64,000 bases of DNA. Origin: Eubacteriales Family XIII. Incertae Sedis bacterium (GTDB lineage Bacteria > Bacillota > Clostridia > Peptostreptococcales > Anaerovoracaceae). Every line of letters starts with the position of its first letter. Within the stretch, counting starts at the first letter, position 1. The stretch lies in NCBI GenBank assembly GCA_031261345.1, contig JAISKC010000065.1, positions 1-64,000 on the forward strand. Reading direction: 5' to 3'. Position numbers and translations under genes: made by a program. Under the pieces are notes generated by a model. That model was not told the origin of the DNA and did no database searches. It was given only the letters and a program-made list of their open reading frames with translations. Shown in pieces: positions 50,948 through 60,915 of this stretch.

Positions 50948-53900
50948 TTATGCGATGGATTTCTCGCTTGTATCTCTGCCTGTACTTCTCACCTTGTAGA
51001 CCACAAGCAGCGCAATCTGCACGATGAAGATGGCAGCGACAAGCATCGTCCAATTGTTCACCCAAATCATCGGCTGCGTGAAGTCCTCGAGAACAATCCA
51101 GACTATGAGCGTAACAACACCGACTATGCAAGTCAGTATTCTCAGTATTTTACCGCCTCGGCGCCTCGTCTCATCATCACCATACGTGTCGATGCCGGTT
51201 CTGCGGCGTCCCGTCAAGGCCCCTACCGCAAGGATTATCGAAAGAATGACGCCTGCTATCGAGATGATGCCTGACAGCAAGCTCCAAGCACCCTCGGCAG
51301 TTAATCCGCCAAGCGGCACATTGCCGTTCGCAAGGTCCGTAATGATATTTCCGGTCTGGGCCTCGAGTCTCTGCTGAACAGCGGGGCTGAACGTCGAAGA
51401 CTCGGGCTCGGCCGGTTCCGCAACCACAGGGGGCGCGGGTGCGGGTGTCGGTGTAGGATTGGGTGTAGTAGTCGTTGTCGTAGTGGTGATATTGCTTTCC
51501 CAAACCGCGTAGAGTGTCACGTTTCCTGTGATTGCCAACCTCTCGCCGCCCGTGTAAGCCGCCGAAGTAGCACTCGCACTTCCGGCCCAACCGAGGAATG
51601 AGTAACCCGTTCTCGCAAGACCGCCCGAATTTCCGAGCAAGGTCGCCCTGCTGCCGGCTTCGTAGGCGTTACCGTCCGTCGGGACGCTGCCCGAGGTGGC
51701 ACCATTCGCATTGTAGCTCACCTGATATGTGTCCACCTGCGGAGGCGGTGGGGGAAGTTCATTCTGTTGCCAGACCGCATAGAGGTTGATATGTCCAGTA
51801 ATGTTCGGGACAGCCTGATTTGCGTTGTGTGTAACGGTTCCTTCCGCTGCTGTTGACCAACCTATGAAGGAATACCCTTCTTTGGCAAGACTTCCCGCAT
51901 CGGAAACCACCCAAGCCGAACCCTTCTCAAGGGTAAGCCGTGCGGGCTCCGTGCCCGAAGTATGACCGTTGCCATGATACGTAATGCTGTATTTCGCGAC
52001 AGGCACAGGAGCAGGCGGATTCTTCTTCCATACAGCAAATAACTTCAAATTTGCAGTAACATTTTCAATTTTATCACCTGACTGATACTTGACTTTTCCA
52101 TCGGTACTTGTAGCCCAACCTTTGAATGTATAGTCAGTCTTTTTATATTTATTAGTGGCAATGGTGTAATCCTTCCCATGCTTGACGGTGGCCTGCGTCA
52201 TGGTCCCCGAGGTGCTTCCGTTGCCATTGTAAGTTACTTTATATTCAACCAACTTCCATTGAGCGTAGAGAACCACATCGCTGTTTTCGAGAGTAATATT
52301 ATTGTTTTTGGAGTATGATTTCCCACTGCCATCAGCCTCTGTATTCCAGCCGTTGAATAGATAATGCTGTCTGCTGAATCTCGTTATATCATTGCCGACT
52401 ACCTTTACGACCTCCGTGCCATTGAAAGGATTGTCCGACTCTGCGTAGGTATCTGCAGGGTCTGAACCGTCATTCGCATTGTACAGCACGGTATATTCAG
52501 GGCGAGTAAGTGATACTGCGGCTGTTCTACCGTTCTCACTTGTAATATTGGTAGATCCTATTTGCCCCAAATCATAAAGGGTTTTGCCTACCGCGAGTTT
52601 GTTGTTCTCTACGGTCTTCACATCGACATCAGGGGTGGTGAATTCAAACGTTGAAATATACTCCCCACCGTTGACAATTGGAGCTCCGACAAACTTGAGG
52701 GCTGTGATACCTCCGGGTAGATTGCCACCACTCTCATATTTTGTCCATGAAAGGCCTCTAACCGTGGTCAAATTTGCGGCACTACGGCGAATCGCATCAG
52801 TACTGTACCAGACTTCTATGTCACCAACGGTGTTCACCCTTTCCGTCAATTCACCACCGGCAGTAGCCGACCAACCGTTGGAATCCTCATTTTGCGGCAA
52901 AACGAAGTACGCTTCCGTTGCGCCTGTCATAGCTGAATCGTAGCTGTTGAACAGTCGTATTCTAAAGTTTCCGGCCATTTTCTCATTCATCGTCGGTGCT
53001 GAAGATGATGAACCGTTATATGAGCGATAGGCATTCGGGTCATATGGAAGAGGTGTCGGATTGTCATATGCCTTGGTATTACTCACATCAACACTTACAT
53101 CTAGCCGAGCGGCAGGCGTTGAACTCACGGTGATAGAATTGACACCGCTGGAATGGTAACCCGCTCCGGAAATCGCAGCCGGCACCCAAGTGGAATCGGT
53201 AAGATAGTTTGCAGTAGCCGACACCGATCCCAAGTATTCACTTCTCTGGGAACCGTATATGTCGTATGACGGCTCTGAATAGCTATGGAATACGGATGCA
53301 GAGTCATCATAGGGCCAATACCAACTGTTGCGTCCTGCGTGTTCCCAGTCGGATGTGGCTATTATGACAGCCTTAGAATCTGACCGTGCCAGCGCTATGT
53401 TTCCGGTAGCGCTCTCGCTCAACTGTGTTTTGAGCACCACATTGACGGTGTTGTCATTCACGTCAGCCGGTGAAGTGCCGGTGCCAAACGTTTGCCCTTT
53501 GAAAGATACCGCTACTACATTACCGCCGTTATGGCCTTTGATTGCCCTGCCTTGGGCGTCTTTGAGTAGAGTAACACTCGTGGGCTTGATCGTATTATCC
53601 TGACTATCTGTGGCAATAAGGTTTTTGAAAGTCCCATCCGGATTTTTCGCAGATACATCTGTAGGTGCCAAAATATATGCAGGGAGGTCAAAGATTATCA
53701 CAGGGTCATGGTTGATTCTATATGTACAACCATTTTCCCAAACGATAGTGTTATTGCCTTTGATATAGATATCGGAACTGGGCTCCAAATCGCTTATGCT
53801 ACTTCCAAATCCCGAATCCGGCGAAGTGGAAATTTCTTCTACCGTCACTCGGTAATCCTGCGAAACTCGCTCACCCACAATGATGGGAACCCTATTGAAT

Positions 53901-55624
53901 TCCAGACCAAGCGCATCCCCCGAAACATATTCTGGCAGTGGGGATTCATTCAGATTTGTATATACGCGCCCTTCCAAATATGAGAGAACTCCGTTGCCTG
54001 TCGGTGCGTTCACCTTTCCCCATGTTTCGAACAGGGCAGGACAATCGGTGAACGTTCCGGCACCGGATCCCATTGGGTGGATTGGACGCCAAAGCTTGGA
54101 ATAAGCCATCTTCTCGATATGTTCGAATGTAACTGTGAACCAATCCCCTTCTGTAAGTGCCTTCGGCAATGTCCAATAGGTCTCCGCAGTGGGGCTCAAA
54201 ACCACTTCCACATTACTGCCTTTGCTGTCGGTGTACTTGACCTTATCTCCAGGATACAGTCCAATCTTGCCTGCCGTCTTATTGAACCTGATTTTGTCAA
54301 TTGTAGTCGCTCCGGCAAGCTCTCCGTCCGTAATATTGATCTTGACAGACACGTCCTTGGTGTCCGGATTGAACTGATCCACATAGGCGCGCAGCAGCGG
54401 TTGTGATGTATTCAAATAACGATTGATGTACGAGCTTTTCGCATTATAAAAAGTGTCAAACTCCCAAGCCGCTCCGCGAGGCGCCAAATACATATCAAAC
54501 AGATTCATAGTTACAAGTGTACTTGGTATACTGCTGCTTTTGTTGACGTCAGCAGTAGCTTCTCCGGGGAAAAATCCATTGTGATTTCCGGTGATGACCG
54601 TTGAACTATTCGGAAAGTTTATATGAAAATCCTCATTTAGACTGCTGCTGGTTGTTATTTTGACAGGGATATTGTAAGAGTATGCATTAGTCTGCAGTCC
54701 TACAATATTTGGATATGTGATGGTCAGAATACCGCCTGACCAAGTAATAGTCCCTGAACCATTAAAGCCTGTTCCTTTTTCAAAGGCAAACGCCGTATCC
54801 AAAGTCAGACCTTTTCCGCTCAAATAATCCGATAGCGATGGATTTCCTGCTTTATCTACGGTTGCGTTGTTGAAATCTATGGTAATCGTGCTATCTTTTA
54901 CGTTTCCCGGATAGCCCTGTCCCCTTATGGCAAGGGTCATTTCACGTGCCGTACCGTCTCTCTGTAAGGTGCTATCTTGGTTGGTAGCCGGATCGAGAAA
55001 CATAGCGGAAAGGTATTGTGATCCCAAATCAAGGGTGGACGAAATATCCTTTGAAATATCCGTCCCATCGTCACCGGTAAGCGTAGCCGTGATTTTTGTA
55101 TAGTCTCCGTCCATGCCTTGGAAAACATGTCCTGCGTCATTCAATACAAAATCCAAGTTTATAGTAGTATAAATTCCTGTTGATGTCCCAGCACTGGAAA
55201 TCTGGTATGTAACGGTATTATTCGTTCCATAGACACCGGTCCCGCCAACAACTCCATTGCCGATTTGTCCTTCGGGATGTTCGTTGTTACGTGGAGTTGC
55301 CACGAAAACATTCGGATATGTGATTGTCAGCGAATAATTCTGCTCGACTGTCGGCAGGTTTATTGAAAACCCCATCGGGTATGACACTCCGAAGTTAATC
55401 GTCCTGTCCGGTTTGTAGCCATCATTTATCCAGCCACCCGAAAAATCCGAGCCGCCAAGAGCAAGTGTGCCGACATCGAGGGCATCTACTTCTGGGACAG
55501 GATTTTCCTGCTCGCTATCGGCCATCGCAAATTGCGGTATCAGAACGCCGAGCAGCATTACTGCTGTCAGCAAAATTGCGAGCCATCTTTTGTGACTTGT
55601 AGTACGACTTATTTTGTTATTCAT
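50948..55624 (-). CDS. Surface protein C, 1558 aa
   Basis: An exported protein with signal peptide 1-35 (RWLAILLTAVMLLGVLIPQF, AMA). A long adhesin-like region of beta-rich domains with many Ser, Thr and Asn extends to about residue 1080. Four InlB/Listeria-Bacteroides repeats follow, each ending YAQW, FAVW, YAVW, YAVW. A Thr/Pro linker leads to the segment QRLEAQTGNIITDLANGNVP, then the anchor (from about 1435): NVPLGG, helix, RRR-rich loop, helix ending IVLEDFTQPM, helix, end KSIA. GGGGAAAAACAA precedes the ATG. It follows the sigma gene 55802 on the same strand after 177 bases and may be its target. Confidence 0.87.
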   Translation of the reverse strand: MNNKISRTTSHKRWLAILLTAVMLLGVLIPQFAMADSEQENPVPEVDALDVGTLALGGSDFSGGWINDGYKPDRTINFGVSYPMGFSINLPTVEQNYSLTITYPNVFVATPRNNEHPEGQIGNGVVGGTGVYGTNNTVTYQISSAGTSTGIYTTINLDFVLNDAGHVFQGMDGDYTKITATLTGDDGTDISKDISSTLDLGSQYLSAMFLDPATNQDSTLQRDGTAREMTLAIRGQGYPGNVKDSTITIDFNNATVDKAGNPSLSDYLSGKGLTLDTAFAFEKGTGFNGSGTITWSGGILTITYPNIVGLQTNAYSYNIPVKITTSSSLNEDFHINFPNSSTVITGNHNGFFPGEATADVNKSSSIPSTLVTMNLFDMYLAPRGAAWEFDTFYNAKSSYINRYLNTSQPLLRAYVDQFNPDTKDVSVKINITDGELAGATTIDKIRFNKTAGKIGLYPGDKVKYTDSKGSNVEVVLSPTAETYWTLPKALTEGDWFTVTFEHIEKMAYSKLWRPIHPMGSGAGTFTDCPALFETWGKVNAPTGNGVLSYLEGRVYTNLNESPLPEYVSGDALGLEFNRVPIIVGERVSQDYRVTVEEISTSPDSGFGSSISDLEPSSDIYIKGNNTIVWENGCTYRINHDPVIIFDLPAYILAPTDVSAKNPDGTFKNLIATDSQDNTIKPTSVTLLKDAQGRAIKGHNGGNVVAVSFKGQTFGTGTSPADVNDNTVNVVLKTQLSESATGNIALARSDSKAVIIATSDWEHAGRNSWYWPYDDSASVFHSYSEPSYDIYGSQRSEYLGSVSATANYLTDSTWVPAAISGAGYHSSGVNSITVSSTPAARLDVSVDVSNTKAYDNPTPLPYDPNAYRSYNGSSSSAPTMNEKMAGNFRIRLFNSYDSAMTGATEAYFVLPQNEDSNGWSATAGGELTERVNTVGDIEVWYSTDAIRRSAANLTTVRGLSWTKYESGGNLPGGITALKFVGAPIVNGGEYISTFEFTTPDVDVKTVENNKLAVGKTLYDLGQIGSTNITSENGRTAAVSLTRPEYTVLYNANDGSDPADTYAESDNPFNGTEVVKVVGNDITRFSRQHYLFNGWNTEADGSGKSYSKNNNITLENSDVVLYAQWKLVEYKVTYNGNGSTSGTMTQATVKHGKDYTIATNKYKKTDYTFKGWATSTDGKVKYQSGDKIENVTANLKLFAVWKKNPPAPVPVAKYSITYHGNGHTSGTEPARLTLEKGSAWVVSDAGSLAKEGYSFIGWSTAAEGTVTHNANQAVPNITGHINLYAVWQQNELPPPPPQVDTYQVSYNANGATSGSVPTDGNAYEAGSRATLLGNSGGLARTGYSFLGWAGSASATSAAYTGGERLAITGNVTLYAVWESNITTTTTTTTPNPTPTPAPAPPVVAEPAEPESSTFSPAVQQRLEAQTGNIITDLANGNVPLGGLTAEGAWSLLSGIISIAGVILSIILAVGALTGRRRTGIDTYGDDETRRRGGKILRILTCIVGVVTLIVWIVLEDFTQPMIWVNNWTMLVAAIFIVQIALLVVYKVRSTGRDTSEKSIA

Positions 55625-55801
55625 TTGTTTTTCCCCATTTCTACATAAAATTCTTTTTCATCATGTGGTTTCAGCATCCCAACCGAAACTCATGATAGTG
55701 GAGTAATAAGTTTTACAATAGCACAGATACATGTTCCTATGCTTTTACTGCTCAAAAACCCAATTTTTTTATAAATATTTATTTTGTTGCTGTTTGGCGG
55801 A
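55625..55801 (-). promoter_or_regulatory. Interval between the sigma gene and surface gene C
   Basis: On the minus strand GGAACA, 16 bases and TAAAAC occur about 100 bases before the surface gene (around 55705-55735). The -35 resembles ECF promoters (GGAAC) but the -10 lacks CGTC. No terminator was recognised, so read-through from the sigma gene is also possible. Confidence 0.25.
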
Positions 55802-57007
55802 CTATTCTATTTCAAATTCGCGGGATTTCTCTATTTTATTGCCAGCCTCATCTGTGAAACTGTAGCTCAGCGTGTAGGTTCCCAATCTCTTGTCCGACAG
55901 AAGCGCCTGAAAAGCGGACGAGGGGTCTGTGCCTTCACCTTCATACAGGGTGGTTTCTCCTCCGTCCATTACTGACCAGACGGCCTCTTCGTATTCGAAA
56001 TTCGCGCCTACCAGTTTGGCCGCTTTGGGGTTGACATGCCCATCCTCGCCAAGGCCTGAGATGAATTCAATTTCACCCTCCGCGGCAATATCTACAGGCG
56101 TTACTTCCTCCGCGACTGGCAGCTCGTCCGCCGGATTCTGAGTAACAGGTACGGCAGGGGCTTCGGAAACCGGTGGCGCTGTAGCCGGCACCGACTCAAA
56201 GCCACCCGTGTAATAAACCGTAGTAACTGCGACGCCTGACAATGCCAACACTGAAGCCGCCGCCACGGCCAAAAACTTGCCGGATAGGACAGAAGCGACG
56301 CCCGCGCCCTTTGCAACAACGGCCGCACCCGCGAGTGAAAGACCCAACTTGCCTTGCACCAACTTGATAGAGCCATCGGTGACCAACAGAGCCTCTTGAC
56401 TTTTCAAGACCTTGCCAAGAACGGAACTCCGCTCGGTATTGCCTACTTCGATTTTCTCAAGTTGATCCTTAATCATTTTCCTTGCCCTTACCAGATTCGT
56501 AGACACCGTCTTGATGGATACGCCCATGATTTCCGAAATTTCACTGTAGCTGAGGTCATCGTAATGGTAAAGAAATATCACCTCGCGCCTCTTCTCAGGC
56601 AGACTCATTACCACCTGATATAGCTTACTTGAAAGTTCCATATCCTCAGCGTATTTTTCCGGCAGAAACTCCCTGTTGTCTTCCTCAATTACTATGTCGA
56701 ATTCGTCATCGTCAATGTCGATGTCGTCCTTGCGGTTCCCACGCTTCGACAGCATTCTCCTGCAAACGTTTTGGCAAATCCTGAGCATCCAGACATCGAT
56801 GGCCTCCGGACTCTTCAGCTTCCTTATGCTCTTGAACATGAGCATGAAGGTTTCCTGAGCCGCGTCCTCAGCATCGTGAATATTGCCAAGCATGGAGTAA
56901 GCGTTGTAAATGACACTACTCGTCTTCTTCTTGCAAAGCTCCTCAAATGAAGGAATGTCGCCCTTCATAGCTTTTGCCGCCAAATCAATTATTTCTATTT
57001 CTGTCAT
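55802..57007 (-). CDS. ECF sigma factor fused to a transmembrane sensor domain
   Basis: A 401-residue protein, the second copy of the architecture seen at 42733. Region 2 is about 18-88 (HDAEDAAQETFMLMFKSIRK), the acidic linker is DDDEFDIVIEEDNREFLPEK, and region 4 is about 128-183 (MSLPEKRREVIFLYHYDDLS, YSEISEIMGVSIKTVSTN). A juxtamembrane SSVLGKVL and one helix (about 244-266, FLAVAAASVLALSGVAVTTV) lead to an external domain with GLGEDGHVNP near 318, lacking the two cysteines of the other copies, and ending LGTYTLSYSFTDEAG. GGGGAA stands close before the ATG. It is encoded upstream of surface gene C. Confidence 0.82.
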   Translation of the reverse strand: MTEIEIIDLAAKAMKGDIPSFEELCKKKTSSVIYNAYSMLGNIHDAEDAAQETFMLMFKSIRKLKSPEAIDVWMLRICQNVCRRMLSKRGNRKDDIDIDDDEFDIVIEEDNREFLPEKYAEDMELSSKLYQVVMSLPEKRREVIFLYHYDDLSYSEISEIMGVSIKTVSTNLVRARKMIKDQLEKIEVGNTERSSVLGKVLKSQEALLVTDGSIKLVQGKLGLSLAGAAVVAKGAGVASVLSGKFLAVAAASVLALSGVAVTTVYYTGGFESVPATAPPVSEAPAVPVTQNPADELPVAEEVTPVDIAAEGEIEFISGLGEDGHVNPKAAKLVGANFEYEEAVWSVMDGGETTLYEGEGTDPSSAFQALLSDKRLGTYTLSYSFTDEAGNKIEKSREFEIE

Positions 57008-57068
57008 TTCCCCGATACTCTAATCACACAGATACAACAAAACGCAAAAATACTGCTTCAATTACAAA

Positions 57069-59006
57069 TTACACGATACTTTCAAGCTCCGACAGCCACA
57101 GGGCCGCCGATGCGTCGGCAGGCATCCGCCAATCACCCCTCGGCGACAGCGTTACCGTACCTATCTTCGGCCCATCAGGAAGCGTATTTCTCTTGAATTG
57201 GCTCGAGAAAAATCTCCTGATGAAGAGTTTGAGCCAACTTAGGATTGCCTCTTCATCATACACTCCGGAAAAAGCATGGACGGCGAGGGCAAATATCTGC
57301 GTCGGCTTTCTGCCCCACCTGAGCATGTGGTAGAGGAAGAAATCGTGAAGCTCGTATGGCCCTATTATCTCTTCGGTCTTCTGCGCAATCTCGCCATTGA
57401 CGGGTGGGAGTAACTCAGGGCTGACCGGAATTTCAAGGATTTCCGCGAGGATTTCCTCCGCCATTGTGAAACCTTCCATGTGCGAAATATGCGAAATGAT
57501 GTAACGCACGAGGGTCTTCGGCACGGAGCAGTTGACGCCGTACATGCTCATATGGTCGCCGTTGTATGTCGCCCAGCCGAGAGCGAGTTCCGAAAGGTCG
57601 CCGGTGCCCACGACGATGCCGCCGTGCTTGTTCGCGAGGTTCATGAGTATGAGCGTCCTTACGCGTGCCTGCGCGTTTTCGTAGGTGTTCGACCTGTCGT
57701 CTTCGCCGACCCCTATGTCTTTCAGGTGAAGGCTGACCTCGTTTTCGATCGGTATCTCGAGCAGCTCGACGCCTATCGCTTCGCAGAGTCTTTCCGCACT
57801 GTTCTTCGTCAATTTCGTCGTGCCAGGCCCAGGCATCGTTACCGCCACGATGTCGGAAAACGGCCTTCCCAAGGCCTTCATGGACTGACAAGTAATGAGT
57901 AATGCCAGCGTGCTATCGAGTCCACCGCTGATGCCGATGACGGCTTTTTTTGCAAAGCTCGCCTCGAGCCTCTTCATGAGCCCCGAGGTCTGCATACGAA
58001 CGATTTCCTCGCAACGCTCCTCCCTCGCAAGGGTCCCCGATGGAACAAAGGGGTGTGCCTCAACTTCGCGGTACTTCAAGGAGTTTTCCTGCTTCTGCGA
58101 AAATCCGACATAGGTGTAGCCGCCCTCAGAGGAGCTACCTCCGAATGAAGTAAGAAATCTCCTGTCGTGGGCAAGCCCCCGTATATCGATGTCAGCCAAG
58201 ACCGCTCCATCAGCAAAAGGCTTCCTCTCGCCCAAAATCCGTCCATTCTCCGCTATCAGACTGTGGCCGGAAAACACCATGTCGCTCGTGCTCTCGCCAT
58301 AACCCGCGTTTGCGTAGATGTAGGCGGAAACGAGCCTTCCCGACTGACTGCCGCAAAGCAGACGGCGGTAGGAGTCCTTGCCGATGGTCTCGTCTCCCGC
58401 AGAAAGGTTGACTATGACGGTAGCACCCGCCTGTGCATGACGCACGCTCGGAGGCAGCGGCGCCCAGAAGTCCTCGCAAAGCTCCGCAGAAATGACGAGT
58501 TCCGGCAACTCTGCACATCTGAAAAGTATATCCGTCCCAAAGGGAATGGGCGCCTCCTCATCAAGCGCAGCATCGTAGACATATGTCGTCTCGAAAGGCG
58601 CAGGCGCAAAATGCCGAAGCTCATAGTACTCCCCATAGTTCGGAATATGCGTCTTGGGCACGAGCCCGAGCAAAGTCCCATCCGCATAGCCCGCGGCCAC
58701 ATTGTACAGTTTTCCTTCATATATATAGGGAAGCCCGACAAAGACAATTTCATCCGTGCCAGCCGAGGCCGCCACCAATCCTCTCAAAGCCGCCTTCGCC
58801 GCCTCAAGCAAGGTATCCTGCAAGAACAAATCTCCGCAGGTATATCCGGTGATGGAAAGCTCCGGAGTGACAATGATCTTCGCCCCCTGCTTTCGCGCCT
58901 CATCTATCCCAAGCTGGATCTGCTCGGCATTATACTCCGGCTCGGCCGGCCTGACCCTCGGCGATATTGCACAAGCTGTGACAAATCCTTCGTATTGTTT
59001 TGACAT
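57069..59006 (-). CDS. nadE: Glutamine-dependent NAD+ synthetase
   Basis: This 645-residue two-domain enzyme makes NAD from deamido-NAD, ATP and glutamine. The N-terminal nitrilase-type glutaminase shows Glu in TPELSITGYTCGD, Lys in GLVPKTHIPNYGE and Cys in VISAELCEDFWAP near residue 177. The C-terminal synthetase has the PP-loop GISGGLDSTLALL near 357 and GTGDLSELALGW. The size is that of the long glutamine-dependent form. GGGAGT precedes the ATG. It is linked in function with pncB at 7534. It ends 61 bases before the sigma gene start at 57007. Confidence 0.95.
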   Translation of the reverse strand: MSKQYEGFVTACAISPRVRPAEPEYNAEQIQLGIDEARKQGAKIIVTPELSITGYTCGDLFLQDTLLEAAKAALRGLVAASAGTDEIVFVGLPYIYEGKLYNVAAGYADGTLLGLVPKTHIPNYGEYYELRHFAPAPFETTYVYDAALDEEAPIPFGTDILFRCAELPELVISAELCEDFWAPLPPSVRHAQAGATVIVNLSAGDETIGKDSYRRLLCGSQSGRLVSAYIYANAGYGESTSDMVFSGHSLIAENGRILGERKPFADGAVLADIDIRGLAHDRRFLTSFGGSSSEGGYTYVGFSQKQENSLKYREVEAHPFVPSGTLAREERCEEIVRMQTSGLMKRLEASFAKKAVIGISGGLDSTLALLITCQSMKALGRPFSDIVAVTMPGPGTTKLTKNSAERLCEAIGVELLEIPIENEVSLHLKDIGVGEDDRSNTYENAQARVRTLILMNLANKHGGIVVGTGDLSELALGWATYNGDHMSMYGVNCSVPKTLVRYIISHISHMEGFTMAEEILAEILEIPVSPELLPPVNGEIAQKTEEIIGPYELHDFFLYHMLRWGRKPTQIFALAVHAFSGVYDEEAILSWLKLFIRRFFSSQFKRNTLPDGPKIGTVTLSPRGDWRMPADASAALWLSELESIV

Positions 59007-59046
59007 AATTTTACTCCCTATTTTCCACCTATTATCAGGCTATTAA

Positions 59047-59076
59047 AGTATAGCATTTTACTATCGCCTTCGCCAA
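59047..59076 (-). promoter_or_regulatory. Promoter of nadE
   Basis: On the minus strand TTGGCG (59071-59076), 18 bases, TATACT (59047-59052), about 40 bases before the nadE ATG. Confidence 0.55.
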
Positions 59077-59106
59077 TAGTTGCTCTACCGCCGAGCACAT
59101 AGAAAA

Positions 59107-59133
59107 CTGCGACAGCCTATTCGGCTATCGCAG
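59107..59133 (-). terminator. Terminator of cysK
   Basis: CTGCGATAGCC and GGCTGTCGCAG (minus strand) form a stem with a four-base loop, followed by TTTTC, 50 bases after the cysK stop. Confidence 0.75.
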
Positions 59134-59182
59134 GTCTCAATGTTATAGAAGAAGTAAGAAGTTAGATGTAAGTATGAATAGA

Positions 59183-60115
59183 CTATTCCTCAAACAATAT
59201 AGTTGAGAGATAGCGTTCACCTGTGTCAGGTAGAAGCGCGACGATTGTCTTGCCCTTGTTGGCAGGATCGTTCGCGAGCTTCGTGGCTGCTGCGACGGCG
59301 GCGCCCGAGGAAATTCCCACTAGGAGGCCTTCACTCTTTGCAACCGTGCGACTTGCTTCGAAAGCTTCGTCAGCCGTGATTTTGATAACTTCGTCATAAA
59401 TGTCCGTGTTGAGCGTGTCAGGAACAAAGCCTGCGCCGATACCCTGAATCTTGTGCGGACCGGCCTTGCCTTCCGAAAGGACAGGAGAGTCTGACGGCTC
59501 TACAGCGACGATTTTGACCGCAGGGTTCTTTGACTTGAGATATTCGCCAACGCCGGTAACCGTTCCACCCGTGCCGACTCCGGCTACGAAGATGTCAACT
59601 TTGCCATCTGTGTCGTCCCAAATCTCAGGACCTGTTGTCTCTCTGTGGACCGTCGGATTTGCGGGGTTCACGAACTGACCAGGGATAAATCCGCCCTCAG
59701 TCTCAGCTGCGAGTTCCTCAGCCTTTGCGATTGCGCCCTTCATACCCTTTGCGCCCTCCGTCAAAACGATTTCGGCACCGTAGGCCGCGAGGAGCTTTCT
59801 GCGCTCAACCGACATGGTCTCGGGCATGGTGAGAATGATACGGTAACCTCTGGCGGCCGCAACTGATGCGAGACCGATACCGGTGTTGCCGCTCGTGGGC
59901 TCGATGATGACTGAACCCGCCTTGAGCTTGCCGCTCTTCTCGGCGTCGTCAATCATTGCGAGAGCGATTCTATCCTTGACACTTCCTGCCGGATTGAAAT
60001 ACTCGAGCTTTCCAAGAATTGTTGCTCCGTCGGCCTTTTTCTCGGAATACTTTCCAAGACTCAGCAAGGGAGTTTTGCCGATTAGATCTGTTAAGCTATT
60101 TGCTATCTTTGCCAT
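59183..60115 (-). CDS. cysK: Cysteine synthase A (O-acetylserine sulfhydrylase)
   Basis: This 310-residue PLP enzyme forms cysteine from O-acetylserine and sulfide. The PLP lysine is in [11 protein letters not shown] near residue 46, the substrate loop is [11 protein letters not shown] near 73, and the phosphate cup is [12 protein letters not shown] near 176. [11 protein letters not shown] near 265 completes the family pattern. GGAGGTG precedes the ATG. A good promoter (TTGACA) and three tandem eight-base repeats lie upstream, the latter a possible operator. It is a single-gene transcript ended by the hairpin at 59107-59133. Confidence 0.95.
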   Translation of the reverse strand: MAKIANSLTDLIGKTPLLSLGKYSEKKADGATILGKLEYFNPAGSVKDRIALAMIDDAEKSGKLKAGSVIIEPTSGNTGIGLASVAAARGYRIILTMPETMSVERRKLLAAYGAEIVLTEGAKGMKGAIAKAEELAAETEGGFIPGQFVNPANPTVHRETTGPEIWDDTDGKVDIFVAGVGTGGTVTGVGEYLKSKNPAVKIVAVEPSDSPVLSEGKAGPHKIQGIGAGFVPDTLNTDIYDEVIKITADEAFEASRTVAKSEGLLVGISSGAAVAAATKLANDPANKGKTIVALLPDTGERYLSTILFEE

Positions 60116-60134
60116 AAAACACCTCCATGTTTTT

Positions 60135-60199
60135 CATATAACCATATAACCATATATGTTTTGTATGTTAATAGTATATCGCCATCGTAACATTGTCAA
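60135..60199 (-). promoter_or_regulatory. cysK promoter and tandem-repeat operator candidate
   Basis: On the minus strand TTGACA (60194-60199) is followed by TACTAT at 17 bases (60171-60176) or TATACT at 15. Downstream, in the leader, three tandem units on the plus strand read CATATAAC, CATATAAC, CATATATG (60135-60158). Their position just after the transcription start suits a repressor site; the regulator is unknown. Confidence 0.5.
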
Positions 60200-60274
60200 C
60201 CCCTATTTCAAAAAACTTTTATAAAATCCAGTGATATTTCAGAATTGAAAGAATTGAGATGATATGTTAGGATA

Positions 60275-60814
60275 ATGCCTATGAGTAATAATGATGTGAG
60301 AAAACCCGTTTTTGACATGCTAGACCTGCTCGGCTTGGAATATGGGCTACTTGAGCACCCCGCCGTTTTCACACAGGAGGATAGCGAGCTTCGCGGGATA
60401 GACTCCGAGGGACTTTCCGTCACGATCTACAAAAATCTATTTCTCAGAAACAAGAAGAAGACCGCCTACTATCTGATTTCATTGCCCCTTGAAAAGCGTG
60501 CCGACCTCAAAACCATCGCAAAAATGCTCGGCAAGGAACGGCTCAGTTTCGCCTCCGAATCCGACCTCTACGAAAGGCTTCACATCAGACCTGGCTCGGT
60601 TTCATTTTTGAACATAGCCGGAGCGGCGGCGGCAAACCCCGACGGGTGGGAAAAGGGCTCCGTCAAATTCATTATCGACAAGGAGGCTTTCACCCACGAG
60701 CACATCGGCGTTCACCCAAACGACAACACAGCCACCGTATTACTGGCTCCAAAGGATATCCACAAAATATTTGAGCATTACAAAGCCGACCAAGTATTTA
60801 TGGAGCTAGGCTGA
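60275..60814 (+). CDS. Prolyl-tRNA deacylase, YbaK/ProX family
   Basis: This 179-residue editing enzyme is expected to remove mischarged amino acids from tRNA-Pro, by family knowledge (PrdX/ProXp-ala type). Features: the LLEHPAVFTQEDSE N-terminus, the conserved lysine region TIYKNLFLRNKKKTAYYL, then RADLKTIAKMLGKERLSFAS, RPGSVSFLNIAG and GVHPNDNTATVLL. Two starts are possible; ATG 60281 has AGGA eight bases upstream, while ATG 60275 lies closer. It diverges from cysK and stands alone. Confidence 0.88.
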   Translation: MPMSNNDVRKPVFDMLDLLGLEYGLLEHPAVFTQEDSELRGIDSEGLSVTIYKNLFLRNKKKTAYYLISLPLEKRADLKTIAKMLGKERLSFASESDLYERLHIRPGSVSFLNIAGAAAANPDGWEKGSVKFIIDKEAFTHEHIGVHPNDNTATVLLAPKDIHKIFEHYKADQVFMELG

Positions 60815-60838
60815 TTACACAAACGAATTTGCAAAGCC

Positions 60839-60906
60839 GTCATCCCGGGCCTTATGCATTGTCATTGCGGGCTATGTGCCCCAACGGGGTATGACCCGCA
60901 ATCCAG
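60839..60906. repeat. REP-like palindrome, degenerate
   Basis: GTCATCCCGGGCC, TTGTCATTGCGGGC, a GCCCCAACGGGG hairpin and ATGACCCGCAATCC form a rearranged relative of the REP-like elements. It lies between the convergent deacylase gene and surface gene D and may serve as their terminator. Confidence 0.6.
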
Positions 60907-60915
60907 CCCTTGCCT

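Noticed and set aside
31987-57020. GGGGAAA motif before several surface and sigma genes as a common regulator site
   Set aside because: It occurs near 32062, 41828, 55638 and 57012, but in two cases it is simply the ribosome site and distances to the genes differ widely.
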